A stretch of 64,000 nt of DNA from Saksenaea vasiformis B4078 (taxonomy: Eukaryota; Mucoromycota; Mucoromycetes; Mucorales; Saksenaeaceae), in contig JNDT01001961.1 in the NCBI GenBank assembly GCA_000697055.1, forward strand, positions 1 through 64,000, read 5' to 3'. Shown one piece after another: positions 35,755-47,409 of the stretch (positions are counted from its first letter, which is position 1; every line of letters begins with the position of its first letter). Position numbers and translations under genes: made by a program. The notes below the pieces were generated by a model, which saw nothing but the letters and a program-made list of their open reading frames with translations, was not told the DNA's origin and searched no databases.

Positions 35755-37897
35755 TTATTCTTTTACCTCCTCGGATCTAAAGATCTTTCCGCGTGCAGTT
35801 TTACCCGTCGTGCCAATCTTGAAGGTTTGCCAGATATAGTTTTTACATTTATTGGCATTAGGAAGATCTTGGATCATTTTGGCAATCGTGTTTTTTCGCA
35901 GTCCGAAAAAGTCCGGTCCGACAGGATTATGTCCGTAATCCATGTTTCGGATAGCGAATGCTCTTTTGGTTACAAAATTTGCATAGAAAGAAAAAAAATA
36001 ATAATAATCAATGGGTAAAAATACACAAAATGGGATAGAGTAACACAATTTTGCTTATCTTTACCTTCTTACAGCAATTGTCCATACTGTTGTTGGCGTT
36101 GGTCCAAGATAAACATCACCCGGATTATCATCCGCCTCCAGTCGAAACTACACACACACACACAGAGAGAGAGAGAGAGTGAGTGTGTGTGAGAGAGTAT
36201 ATATAAATAACTTGTCAAATAACAAACAATAGAATGGAACTTACGATAGGTTCTTGTCCTCCATCCAAGATCTCACAAATGTACTGCGTATCACTTTTCG
36301 GGTCAACCATACTCCTGTACCACCTGCCTTTTGGTCAATGTCACTATCTCACAGTAAATATAGACCTAACTTTTTGACTTTATAGCCCACCGGATAGATG
36401 TAACGTTGATTGTGAAATGCAGGTCGGTCATAGACTACCGAGCCTAAACTGTAGACTGTCCATGAATCAATTTCCACCGGAAGTCGATAATTGCCCTGGC
36501 TATCTCTTTCGACTTGAACAAAGGTACGGACATCATTGGCATTGGGTGGTTTGGTGTCTCGTTTTTTCCGTCGACCCACAGCTGTATGTGTTCTGGAGGG
36601 GAGTTCATGTGAAAGTGATCGTGGCCATTCTAAAAGAGCCGAAGGAGGAGGCAATGATAAACTAGGTGAAGTACGTGATCGAGGTAAATCATGCCGAGAT
36701 GTAGGTGACAATTTCCTCTTTTTAACACTGGATTCCGTTGTTGTTGTTGTTGTTGGAGAAATACGGGTAATCGGTGGTAATCTCGTATCAAAATCATCCG
36801 AAAAACTCGCCAGTACAGGAGCAGAAGAGGATGAAGGTAAGATGTTGGAAGTAGGAGAGGAGGATGGCAGAGAGGAAGGTGGTATGGATGGTAAACTAAG
36901 TACACGTCGAACGGAGGAATCCGTGGCGGGTGATCCATTTCGACGTAATAACGCATGATAGTACGCCGGCTTTGAGATTCTGTGTGTCTATTGGTAAAAA
37001 GAAGAAAGAAAGAAAGAAATGATATCAGTGTCAGTTATTTTCTGAATTGCATATGCTTTTTTTGGTTAATGGGTGTATAGAGAAAGAGACACAGAGAGAG
37101 AGAGAGAATGGGACGCATTGGGTTATGCACGAGGGTAAAAAGGGAGGGATGTAAAAAAAAAAAAGTGGCAAGCAAATATAGATTTTGGCAACAGAAGAAA
37201 TACGCACTGGATGTAACTGGAGCATCACCTCAATGTGTTCATCTGTCGTTGTGTCGTATTTGCCATTGATCTTTTCGTCCACCTTTTCATCTAAAAGCCA
37301 TGATAATAGACCGTGACCTTCCCAAACAAAACGGCGATGGTCATTTAAACACCCAGACTCCTGGAAATTGGCGCTGTATATTGCACAATCTGCATCGGGA
37401 CACAGGAGTAGGATATCTGGACTGCAAGACAAGAAAGGAAAATTGAGGGAGAGGGGGATTATTACTATTACTATTTACCTATAACCCTCTGACTGCTAAA
37501 TAACTTACCAAGAAGAACATAATGTCATAAGACATTGTTTCAATGGGACGTCCACATATTCTTGCCCTTGTTTGTGATCAATCGTCAACATGAAACTGCA
37601 CAGACATGTCGAGTCTGTGCCTTGAATTTTGTAAAACACCTTAACTAATTCGGATAAATCATTCGTAACTTTGCAATAGAGTAACACACCCAAACACACG
37701 CACAAGCACACACCACTAAATGCTCCACCATTTACACGCGGCCCCTCCCCTCTCTCTTTCTCTCTTTCTCTCTCACACACACATATAAATAAACCATTTA
37801 TTTTACCTTTAACATTCTTTTTCAAAACCAAACTGGTACTGCCTGCAGGACCAGAGACACACGTTTCAACCGGGACGTCAGCACGATCAAAGGTCAT
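35755..37897 (-). CDS. FYRN-FYRC domain protein (TBRG1-like), chromatin-associated
   Basis: Exons in coding order: 37897-37807, 37668-37509, 37431 region corrected to 37421-37208, 36987-36366, 36327-36245, 36147-36065, 35962-35755, giving 486 aa in frame. The N-terminal 155 residues form an unrecognised domain rich in Cys and hydrophobics (LLLCPDADCAIYSANFQE, FVWEGHGLLSWLLDE). A disordered Ser/Pro/Arg-rich linker follows. The C-terminus has FYRN (AFHNQRYIYPVGYKVKK, then RSMVDP and CEILDGGQEPIFRLEADDN) and FYRC (TTVWTIAVRR, FGLRKNTIAKMIQDLPNANKCKNY). These paired domains occur in MLL/KMT2, JARID and TBRG1; here there is no SET or JmjC, so TBRG1-like. The intron at 36328-36365 is very short (38 bp), so that junction is less certain. 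Confidence 0.82.
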
Positions 37898-38981
37898 GGT
37901 GGGAATTAGAAAAAGAATCGCGAAATGGTTTTAAAGGAAACCACGAAAAAAAGTATAAAAAATAATGTAACTGAGTTATTTTGCTGGATGCTTTTTAAGA
38001 CAGACGGTACATGACCGTATTTAAGAAAGAAAAAAGAAGGCGTGTTCCCACAAGAACCAAAAGAGAAAGGATCGTTCCTTTTAAAAAGAACAAGTTGAAA
38101 AGAAGGAAAGAAAGAGAGAGAGAGAGAGGAAGAGAAAGAAGAAGAGGGAAAGAGAGGGAGAGAGAGAAAGAGAGAGAGAAAGAGAAAGAGAGAGGAAAGA
38201 GTGGGCTGTCTTAAAGAGGAGTTGAAACCCAGCCATCAAAGAGAATATAGAGAGAGAGATATAGACACAGACACATACGTAGAGACAAGCGAGAGAATCA
38301 CATACCAACAATGAATGTAACTTTCAATTGTAACCACCATCGACATTACGTGAGTTTGTTTATACTAAACATCATCCTTTCGTTCATTATAAAATAGATA
38401 ACATGACCTTTGCAATGAAAAAGACAAAAAGGCTTTCTGGAAATCCATTACCGTTCCTGGAGGAAATCTCATCCACGTGTACATCCCATAATGAGAGATT
38501 AATCGGCCCAAGGACCGATCACTGTTTCACAACAGATCGAGAAGATCAATATCGGGGACTACTTTGTCTCTCTTTTTCAAAACGATAACCTCACATTTTT
38601 TACCCACAACTGAAAATTACCAAAATCGTTGTTCTTCATGTTACACTTTTTTTTTTTTACTCTTGACAAATCCCTCTCATTCCCCCTTTTTTCTCGCAAC
38701 TCTCCCCTTAATAACCATTGATGACATTCATATAAAAAGGAAATGACATATTTCTATCTCTTTTTTTCTTTTCTTATTTTGGGGATTCATCAAAGTTAGG
38801 GGATCCTGATAATCGGGTCTTCGGTCATTCAACTTTAATTGTGATTTCTTCTTCCCGGAGAAAGATAGTATACCAATAAGCTGTTGTAGTCGTCATTGCT
38901 AAAACTTTCCTTTCTTTCTCTGTGGAAATCTTAGCTTGAAACATTTTCACTTAAAAAAAAATAGTCGTTCTATTGTAAATA
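37898..38981. other. Spacer between FYR gene and Rieske gene
   Basis: About 1.1 kb. Contains a long purine (GA/AAG)-rich stretch (38096-38203) on the plus strand and AT-rich flanks. The open frames over it are simple-sequence artefacts. No gene called. Confidence 0.6.
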
Positions 38982-40012
38982 TCACCAATCGTTCACTTTG
39001 CATGGATGCACGGTTCTTCCCTTGGGACCGGTACCATTCTCAAGACCAAATTGCCAATTATGTTTGGTACATATCACCGTGTTGCCAACCACCTGTCCCC
39101 ACGAAGAAAGATCGACACCCTTATGGGGACAGAATCGGTCACATTCGTACACCTCACCCGCTCCCGTTCTGACCCGGATACGATTGGTGCTGATGGCTTT
39201 AATCGGCCGACCAGTAAAGACTCGAACTTTTTCTTCTTGTGACGCCTGCCCCTTTGGAACATCGACTGATTCTCCTGATTGTTGTTGTTGTTGTTGCTGC
39301 ACGTCATTGCCTTGTACTTCTTGACGGTATTTTCTTTTCCTTTCCCTAGACTTGTAACCTAACAAATGCCATTCATCCAATGAAGGGCTGTCCAAAAAAA
39401 AAAAAAAAAAGGAAGGAAGGGGAACTTACTGCCATCCCAGTCTGGATCGATCGACCGGCGTAACAAATCTCTAACGAATGGAAGCAGTTCGATCACCTGT
39501 GAACGAATAAATTTCAACCATCCAATCATGTGAGTTGCTAGTGACACAAGCATAGGTAGGACTCGGAAATTTCCACTCTTACCGTCCAACTATGATCCGA
39601 AAGTGCACGGAGATCACGAACCTAACCAAAGAAAAAACATAAACATCTCCTCCCACTCTCCCAACACTAAGTGTTATTTTTTTTTGGCTTACAAAGTAAA
39701 GTCGGTTCTTTTCCAAAATAGCAATGTCATCTTCTATTTGTTCTTCTGTCCACGACCGCTCTACACCAATCTGTTCCAGTAACGTTGACGTTCTCTGTGA
39801 AAAGGGGGAGTTGGCCACTGTTAGTATTTCTTTATAAGGAAAAGAATTCAGCACGAACCATGGAATCTGGGAGAGGAACAGGCTCCGGTTCCTGTTCTGT
39901 CAAATCATGAATCGATGCATTGCTTTCATTGACTACTACGAATTTTACCAGTTGTTCCTGTCGACTGAAGGTACTGCTGTAATAAATCTAATGTGTTCTT
40001 GTGTTTACCCAT
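38982..40012 (-). CDS. Rieske [2Fe-2S] domain protein with an unrecognised helical N-terminal module
   Basis: Exons in coding order: 40012-39949, 39896-39859, 39794-39693, 39621-39583, 39496-39430, 39358-38982, giving 228 aa with every phase consistent. The N-terminal part has helical segments (KNTLDLLQQYLQSTG, SWTEEQIEDDIAILEKNRLYFV, ALSDHSWTVIELLPFVRDLL), possibly SAM-like, then a charged linker with seven Gln. The C-terminal Rieske domain has cluster ligands CPH and CTKH separated by 17 residues, the normal C-x-H-x15-17-C-x2-H spacing. No catalytic oxygenase domain or membrane anchor follows, so it is likely a small soluble ferredoxin-like electron carrier, function unknown. The alternative acceptor near 39388 would break the frame; the one at 39359 restores it. 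Confidence 0.75.
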
Positions 40013-40465
40013 GACAGAAACACCGGCCTTCTGCAATGTGGGGTTTGGAAAAGAAGAACCACGCCTTCATGGGCTGAGAAGCAGAAGCAGTCCTTGACCA
40101 CAGTTTCAACAGTCATGTGCTGCTGGATTCTTTTTTTTTTTTAATTAAAGGGTACTTCGATTCTCACTCGTCCTTTCATATTCAAGAGATTGACAAGCAT
40201 TCTAATGGTGTAGATGCCTAAGTCTATGTCATTATGAAGCGAAAAATAAGGTCATGATTGAATTCAATTATCAACTACTGTGAGTTAAAGACGGATGTCG
40301 TCACTAAAAAAAACCTTAATTCAATCAACAGTACACCATGTTAAGCTCTCCTCTCATGTGCCAGGTCATTATTATCATCATCATCATCATCCATGATAGT
40401 ATAATACCATTGTCCTCTGACTCCTTTTTCCTCAGCTGATACCATCGTCAATTTTATTATTTTAC
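40013..40465. other. Spacer between two minus-strand genes
   Basis: About 450 bp, AT-rich, with a TCA repeat near 40372-40393. No gene seen; presumably the Rieske gene promoter. Confidence 0.5.
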
Positions 40466-41514
40466 TTATTTATCTGTTTCTGATTTCAGCTGGTTGATCT
40501 CGTAAATCAGTGATGGGATATCATTCATGCGTTGATCAATGTGATATTGTCGTTCTTCAAGCATTGCTTGTAATTTGGATAACGTGTTTTTTGTTTCTTC
40601 GTCATTTTCCGCTTCCTCTCTCAGTAGTTCACATTCTTCATATATATCTTGCATATCTGCAATCTCACTCTCAAACGATTCCAGTCGCTTCTTTGTCGCC
40701 TCCACCTCCTCAGGTAACACCAATGTCTCTTTGAGTGAGGCTAGCTCTTTCCGACTAGCCTCTATCTGCGCCTCATGTTCCTTGATCTCTTTGCGCACTT
40801 GGTTCGTTTTTTCGCCAATGGTTTTCAGTTTGCTTTGTAATGCTTTGTTCTCCTCTTGTTCTTTTCGCAACGTCTCATGTTGCAACTCCTTATGACTGAA
40901 CAAGGGTGATGGTGACGCATCCTCTTCCTCTAGTAAGCCCTGCTTCAGTTCTGTCAATGGAATAGGTGTCGCTGGGTCGCTGTATTTGGAGGGTGATCGG
41001 GATCCTCGCTCCGGTAACGAGATCACGCTATCTGGTTTTTCTCGTAAAGGACTTCTTGCTGGTGATGATTTTGAATCAAATACTCTGAACGCTTTCAGCT
41101 ACAAAGAAGAAACAATAACACATCGTACGTAAGCTCGTAGAATAAAAAACAAAACGTTATCGGAACTTGCCTTGCCGTCATGTGTCTATACAGGAAAAAC
41201 CAGTAAGAACTAAGCACACAAAACAGTAGTGCGATGGATAAACTGACCTGTGAACGTGCCCCATTTGTTTTTAATCGCAATGGAATCGGGGTCTTGTCAC
41301 CTACAAGATTTTCCTACGGCAATGCTTAGTTATTGATAATATATTGTAAAACCATGCGTTACTTTTCCATAGAATGCTGTCTTTTGAAGATCGCGTGCTG
41401 GTGAAGACTACAAGAAAGACAAATCAGATCGATGCCATGCTTCATTGTCTTTGGACTTACTGCAACACTGCTAGGTGTAGATGGAACCGAGGGTGTGTTC
41501 TCGTTTGAGGCCAT
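40466..41514 (-). CDS. Coiled-coil protein with Ser-Pro/Thr-Pro sites, unknown function
   Basis: Exons in coding order: 41514-41461, 41407-41363, 41313-41248, 41098-40466, giving 265 aa in frame. A candidate 15-nt microexon at about 41190-41176 (THDGK) would need a GC-AG intron; including it also keeps frame and gives 270 aa. The N-terminal 100 residues are disordered and rich in SP/TP (TPSVPSTPSS, KTPIPLRL, SKSSPARSP), possible proline-directed kinase sites. From HKELQHETLRKEQEEN to the end it is a continuous coiled coil with Leu heptads, ending INQLKSETDK. I do not recognise a family. The composition suggests a cell-cycle or cytoskeletal adaptor, which is inference. Confidence 0.7.
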
Positions 41515-43155
41515 GAAGAAGAATGCTTTATCAGAAAACACGGTTTTCACTGCACGAAACAAGAGCCAATTCAGACAACGGAAAGTGGAACAGTCACAGG
41601 AACGACTTAACACGAATGAATTGCCACGCGTTGGTAAGACGCCAACCTGATTTTAAGGGCCAGATGACGCATCACTTTTGTTGCCTAGATTTTATGGGCC
41701 ACATGAGAGGACGGGAAGTTGAAATAAAGCCAGAAAAAAAAGGCTTTTTTTTTCCTCGGCATCGTCCGTTGTGGCACAATAAATGACTCTGACACAAAAG
41801 AAAAGGGCGAGTCCGTCCATGCTAACTGTGATCCTCAGTAGATAAATCAATTGTATTTCGCCATTGTACCGTAATGTAACGAGGGGCCCTCGTATACTGT
41901 TTCCTAAAATTAATGTGGCACCGCCGTCAATTATGAAGTCGGGGGTTGACAAAGGTACAAGTCATAGATCCAGCAGAAAGATTTTCGCATGGTGACAGAA
42001 AAAAAGTTGTCCCGCAAGGTTTGGCAGATCGAAATGAATAGTCAATTTCGTTTACAAAGAGAGCCGAGTCATGTTGTTCATAAGTGTTGTTGCTGTCCTG
42101 AACCACATTCATGCCTGTTTCCTTTTACTTTCTTTATCGTCAGATGTATGTTATGTTTACATCAGATTTACGTTAGATTTGTGACATACATGTTACACTG
42201 TTTATAATGTGTTAGACAATTCTTGCATTGCGACATCTATTTCCAAATAAAGTGTATCAAGGAGTCATCCCTGTGATTGCCAATTAAGTGCTTATCACCG
42301 CCATGCCGATTTTTTTTTATCATTACGTGACACGTCGTTGTTGAGAAAGCGAGTTCTGTCACTTCTTATCCTATCTGCCTCTCATAAAAACAAACCCAGT
42401 CCACCAATACCTTCCGGGAAAACACGACGGAAATCCTTCCTGCCTACCAAAGAATTCGGGGTACGTTCTTTACATAGACGATCATTTTTTACGAGGTGTA
42501 GTGGTTGCTGCTTGAGCACGTGTATGCCGTTTGAACTTTGCGTAGGATGCATATTTACTGTACACAGTAGCGGTAGCAATGAAAAGGTCACCGGGGACTT
42601 TGGTTAGTCCTTTTTTCTTTTCGGGAACAAGGCAGCAGGTGGACGCGTCTTTTCTCTTTTTCTTCTTCTTCTTTCCGGGGAGAATGCCATAGAGGCATCT
42701 GGTATAACTTGCAGGCTATTTCAGGAATGGAATCATTCCCTATTCCAAAAGACAATCAGGAGACCCAAAAACAGATGCAAATTGACGATGTTACCCGCAT
42801 GAATGGGCGCCTCTGTCTCTCCATCTGTGTAAGAAAAAAAAGGCGATGTCGGGAATTTAATTTGGCAAACTGTCAATTCTGACTTTTTCAGTCTGTTCGA
42901 TTCTTTGCAAAAGAAATACGATCCCGCTAATCACTTTTTGCTCCCACAAATATGTCTCATCGAGAACTTGATTCTATATAAATAGGCAGTTTCAAGTTTT
43001 ACAAAGAGCTACGTGCTTCCAGCAATAGGTAACGTATTGTCTAGTTCGCTCAGTGACGGTACAACCTTCGGTGAAATAATAGTTCATTAACAAGGTAACA
43101 TCCTCGGTGAGAAAAAAAAATTATGAATTATCATAAATTTGCAGAATCAATAGAC

Positions 43156-43218
<63 letters not shown>

Positions 43219-44627
43219 CTGCATAGCCAAATACGAATACCTCGGTGCTATTCGGTTACCTCGAAGGCATACATACAATCCATTTTCTGCTTTTTGTTCT
43301 TCTGTTTTTTTTTTTTTACTGATACCTAATCAGCGTATTCCATGAATGAATGACGTGCTTTTATGGCGACTGAAGTAGATGTTATCATGCATTCGTTTGA
43401 CTAAAAAAGGCTAAAGAGATGTTTGGCTATTTCATTGACAATAGGGGTTAAATCCATCTTGCCAGCCGCCTCATCCGTGAGGTATCCGATCATTTTGTGT
43501 CACCAAAATAGTAAGCCTAACTTTTTTTCGGCAAATAGTACTAGTTATAGCACTTGCAAGAGACAAGCCTATTTCTGGAGATTCATGGCGGAGACATACA
43601 CTGCAATTAAGAATGTCCAATTTGAATGAAGTAAACTCCTCTTAAAATAGCTAAATAATTTGTCCAGCGTTTTATCTATCACCGGAGGTATGATCTCAGA
43701 GAGAGGAGAGTGACCTATTTAACGTTGTATCTATTTTTACCAAACGGGCAACTCTATGGATTTGCCATTGTTAGTTCAAAAGATAAACTAGAACATCACG
43801 TTTGGTCAATACGAATTTGGTCATGTCGAACAATGCAGTTACGCTATTTGTGTATTAAAAAAATTTAAAGTTACTATCAAAGTAGAGAATGAAGAAGAAG
43901 AAGAAATCGCTAGTGCAGGGTTTCCTTGCCAAGAGAAATGGTTGATCTTTGCTAGCTGCACAATGACAAGGAGAATAAGCGGAACGAATCGTTAGAACCA
44001 TCGAGTTTCTCCAGGTCCCCAATGAAACGCGTCATTGCACGTAGCATAAACACCCTGAAGACACGGACAAAGTGCGCAGCTAATTTATAGATAGCGACAC
44101 AAACGAACAACCTTCTTTATGCTCGGATGCGTAATATTTTGCAGTTCATTTACGTAGCTTGCTACATATCCGGGAAAAACACGGGTTACTTTCGACACCT
44201 AGCGTGCGTGCGTTGCATGAAAAAGTGATAGCAGTTGGATAACAGTAGGGATAAATGAAATAATAATAATAATAACTGATTGTCTTTAATAAGCCTGGTC
44301 TGTCTGTATATCTGTATATCTGTCTGTATGCCTTAGTCGGTGCTAATGATCATGGTATGTATAAAGATTTCACTACACAAGGTTAGTCAAACTTACGCGA
44401 ATGAATAGGTAAAAAAAAAAAAGGACGTTTTGCTTTTTTTCTTTTTTTTTTTCCTTTATGTTTCCCAGAACCTGAAAATGTTCGGATATATGCATGCAAA
44501 CCATCAAAGTTCCCGTAACGTAGACCGTCTATTTATCACTGGTGCTCGATTAATAGCCAAGAGGGCTCCTTCTTTGTCCTGTAGCAGCCAATTCTAAACT
44601 TCCTCTTTCTTTTTTCTATTGTTTTCG
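41515..44627. other. Gene-poor 3.1 kb region
   Basis: The longest stretch without a supported gene. Open frames are short, unspliceable and without motifs. It holds an (AC)29 tract at 43159-43216, several poly-A/T runs and an (ATA)n at 44260-44275. No transposon ends, LTRs or structured RNA recognised. Confidence 0.55.
43159..43216. repeat. (AC)29 microsatellite
   Basis: An uninterrupted AC dinucleotide tract of 58 bp in the gene-poor region. It is pure, hence likely length-variable between strains. Confidence 0.97.
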
Positions 44628-46439
44628 ATGAATGTTGTAGGTCTATTTTTCAGGAGATGGTCTGTGCGCGTCCTTTATTTTATGGTGATGTTGATGTTCA
44701 TTCTGGCGCTGGACCGTATTATCAAAGGCCCCATCGGCTTCCACAACTTCCCTGCTAGTGTGGCCGGCATGTTAATTGTTTATTTGATACTCTGTATTTC
44801 ACATATTATCAACGCCACTTTCACCTACAGAGCAGTAGCACGGGTCGAAGCCCCAGCTGGATTTGCCGTACGAATTATGAATGTCATGTTTATCCCTAGT
44901 CTTCTTGGTTTGGTCAAAAGTCCACCCATTTCGGCGATCCTTGTCCTGAAAATGGCCGTTGTTTTTGGTAAAAAAAAAAAAGGGATAGTGCTTTGAAAAC
45001 ATTTTACTTATCGCCTCCCTCTTTTTAGTGACGGGCTATATTATTGACTTTGTATTATGTACCGTCCTGGTTCGCTGTGTCCGTTTATTCCTTTCACGAT
45101 GGCTGTTCCCGACAACACGCCAAGAAGCACCCCAAGATATGGAGAACCAAGTGCAGTCTACCTCGTCCACAGCAAGTGAAAGTGACACGTCCACCAGTGA
45201 TACAGCCACGGGTGAAATTGTTATGCATGAAACACAAAACGGAAAAGAAAAAGGGGATAATAATAATAATAGTAACCTATCTTTTCGTCAACGGGTGGTT
45301 TTATGGATTAGCAACCGGATAACACTGGATGACGAGGTCTTGATCCTTATTTTTATCTTGTCCGTTGCCATCTATCTCCCCCTCCCCAACGCTTCGCCTG
45401 CGATGCCATTTTTCAGACTTTGTATGTACCTATCACTGACATTCCTTACCTACGGCCTCGCCAAAACTGTGCCATCAAACATCATCAAGTTCTGTCATCC
45501 ACTGATACCGACGCTTGTCTTGACATTGCTTGGCATTCTCTATTTTGAGGCTGTCAAAGGAGGCAACTTGCTGTCAGGCATGGATCATTATACAGCAGGT
45601 CACATTTTCCTGGACGTCGTCCAACAGCCTGCATGGCCCGGTGCAGGCGACGTTCTCTCTTCCGCCATGGATGTGTCGATTGTTTCGTTGGCATTCACCG
45701 TCTACCTATCCCAACCGCGCGATAGATATATTGTAAGTTGCCCGCATCTCTTCGTATCACTCATCTTTTTTTTTTTTTTTCCTTCAGTGGGTAGTTCTGT
45801 TATGTTGTGTTCCATTCATGGTTCTTTTTATTATGCTCTTGGGACCACTGTATGCTCGAGGCATTGGTATTACGCAAGAACTTAGTTTAGCGCTGTCAAC
45901 ACGGTACTATTCTCTTTTCCCTTGGATCATAAGGCCATCCTTCTAAACTGCATGGTATCATAGATCGGTGACGGCTTCGGTTGGGATTGGATTAACCTAC
46001 ATCATGCATTCGAACACCAGCATAGCAGCGTGTCTCACTGTCCTGACAGGTATGTCTGGTCCACTACTAGGGCCACATTTATTAAAACTGGCGAGGGTTA
46101 AGCCAGGTAAGGGGAACGCGATATTGAGGGAAAAGAAAAGACGTCAGTCTGACATACAACCACCCCCAATAGACGATTACTTAACAGTGGGAATTGCCAT
46201 GGGAAGTAACTCCCATGGTATAGCTACAGGTAACTTCACATGGGTGGTGAAGGAGCAAACAAACTTATCCATTTCCATCAGCCTACTTGTATGAAAAAGA
46301 TCGGCCAGCTAGCAGTGTTGCATCCTTATCCTTTGCATTCTACAGCATTTTCTCTGTTATTTTCACCATGATTCCTCCCTTGGCTGATTTGATACGAAAA
46401 GCGGCAGGCTACTCTGGCGATGATCCGGTGTATAACTGA
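44628..46439 (+). CDS. LrgA-LrgB (CidA/CidB) fusion membrane protein, PLGG1-like
   Basis: Multi-pass membrane protein joining LrgA- and LrgB-like halves, as in the plant plastid glycolate/glycerate translocator PLGG1. Exons: 44628-44967, 45029-45732, 45788-45903, 45964-46106, 46173-46229, 46282-46439, giving 505 aa in frame. The LrgA-like half (first 110-150 residues) has several hydrophobic helices. A Ser/Thr/Asn-rich hydrophilic loop (QSTSSTASESDTSTS) separates it from further helices. The LrgB half has ASVGIGLTYIMHSNTSIAA-CLTVLTGMSGPLLG and the family signature GIAMGSNSHGIATA. ATG at 44628 is the first in frame. In fungi the transported substrate is not established; plastid glycolate transport cannot apply directly. 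Confidence 0.87.
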
Positions 46440-46699
46440 TAGAAAGCCAACGTTCCATGCCCGCTTCCCGTCCCCCCCCCCTTTTTTTTTCTTTTTTCCT
46501 TTTAGTTGGGCATGTTTAAATTTTTTTTTTTTGGTAGATGAAAGACCACGTTTGAGTGCTATGTTTAACTAAAAAAAAAGTTGAATGTTTTACATAATCC
46601 AAGCAAGTTGGTTCCTCTTTAGTAACGCGCCAACTTTAGATTTGCTACCAAATTTTTTCCCCCTTTTGTCTATCTCATTCTGATCCCAGGATATCATAT

Positions 46700-47409
46700 C
46701 TAATCACTTGGCTGATCATCTTCATCCGATTCTCCCTCCTCATCGTCATCCACTATATCAGCGGTATCCTAGAACAGAGACGTGAGTACAGATAGCGTAA
46801 AAGCGGGGGAAAAAAAGCGATGCGTACAAATTCATAGGCTGCAGTGGCATCTTGCAGCAATTTCTTTATAGTCTCGTTCTTTGGGTTGACCATCTTGATA
46901 GGTGTGAGATGGTTGTTATTTTGGATACTACATCACCCTATTCAGCAAAGATACACTTATCTTCTTCCATGGTTCACTTACCGCGGGTCAGCACCACCTT
47001 CCAATAAAAGTTCTACCATAATGGCTGCGACTTCCTCATCCTTGTTTTCATACTGTACCGCGCAATGCAACGGGGTGTTGCCTTCCAATCGGTTCTTGAT
47101 ATCTAAATCGATATCATCGTGATTGACAAGTGCCTCAAGACATCCTATAGAGCCATTTTTGGCACTACCGGGGAGTTACAAACGCATGCCAAACACACTT
47201 TCTCCTTCTTACGCGTTATGTGCAGCTGTGTTGCCAATACTGTCCGTGTGGTTAACGTTGCATTGGTTTCGGCCCAAAATCTCGAGTAATTCCTCTTCCT
47301 GGTCAGCTCTGCATGCAGCAAGCATAATTTCATCTAACAAAAAACACAGTCAACAGTAGGTTATGGGATGGAGGTATTTACTGTCGGATGCGCCTTCGTC
47401 GGTGGTCAT
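46700..47409 (-). CDS. Small ankyrin-repeat protein with acidic tail
   Basis: Exons in coding order: 47409-47382, 47333-47213, 47164-46982, 46927-46828, 46768-46700, giving 166 aa in frame. About three ankyrin repeats: EIMLAACRADQEEELLEILG, TDSIGNTAAHNAAKNGSIGCLEALV, and LEGNTPLHCAVQYENKDEEVAAIMVELLLEGGADPRIQNNNHLTP. The C-terminus is acidic (IVDDDEEGESDEDDQPSD). Choosing the acceptor at 46928 rather than the nearer AAG at about 46895 is what restores the frame and the repeat. Size and acidic tail recall yeast Yar1, a chaperone of ribosomal protein S3, but the resemblance is not specific enough to name it. Confidence 0.83.

Noticed and set aside
38011..38311. Arg/Glu-rich plus and Leu/Ser-rich minus frames
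   Set aside because: Produced by a GA-rich simple-sequence tract.
43159..43216. CRISPR-like array
   Set aside because: A pure AC dinucleotide run with no spacer structure, in a eukaryotic genome.
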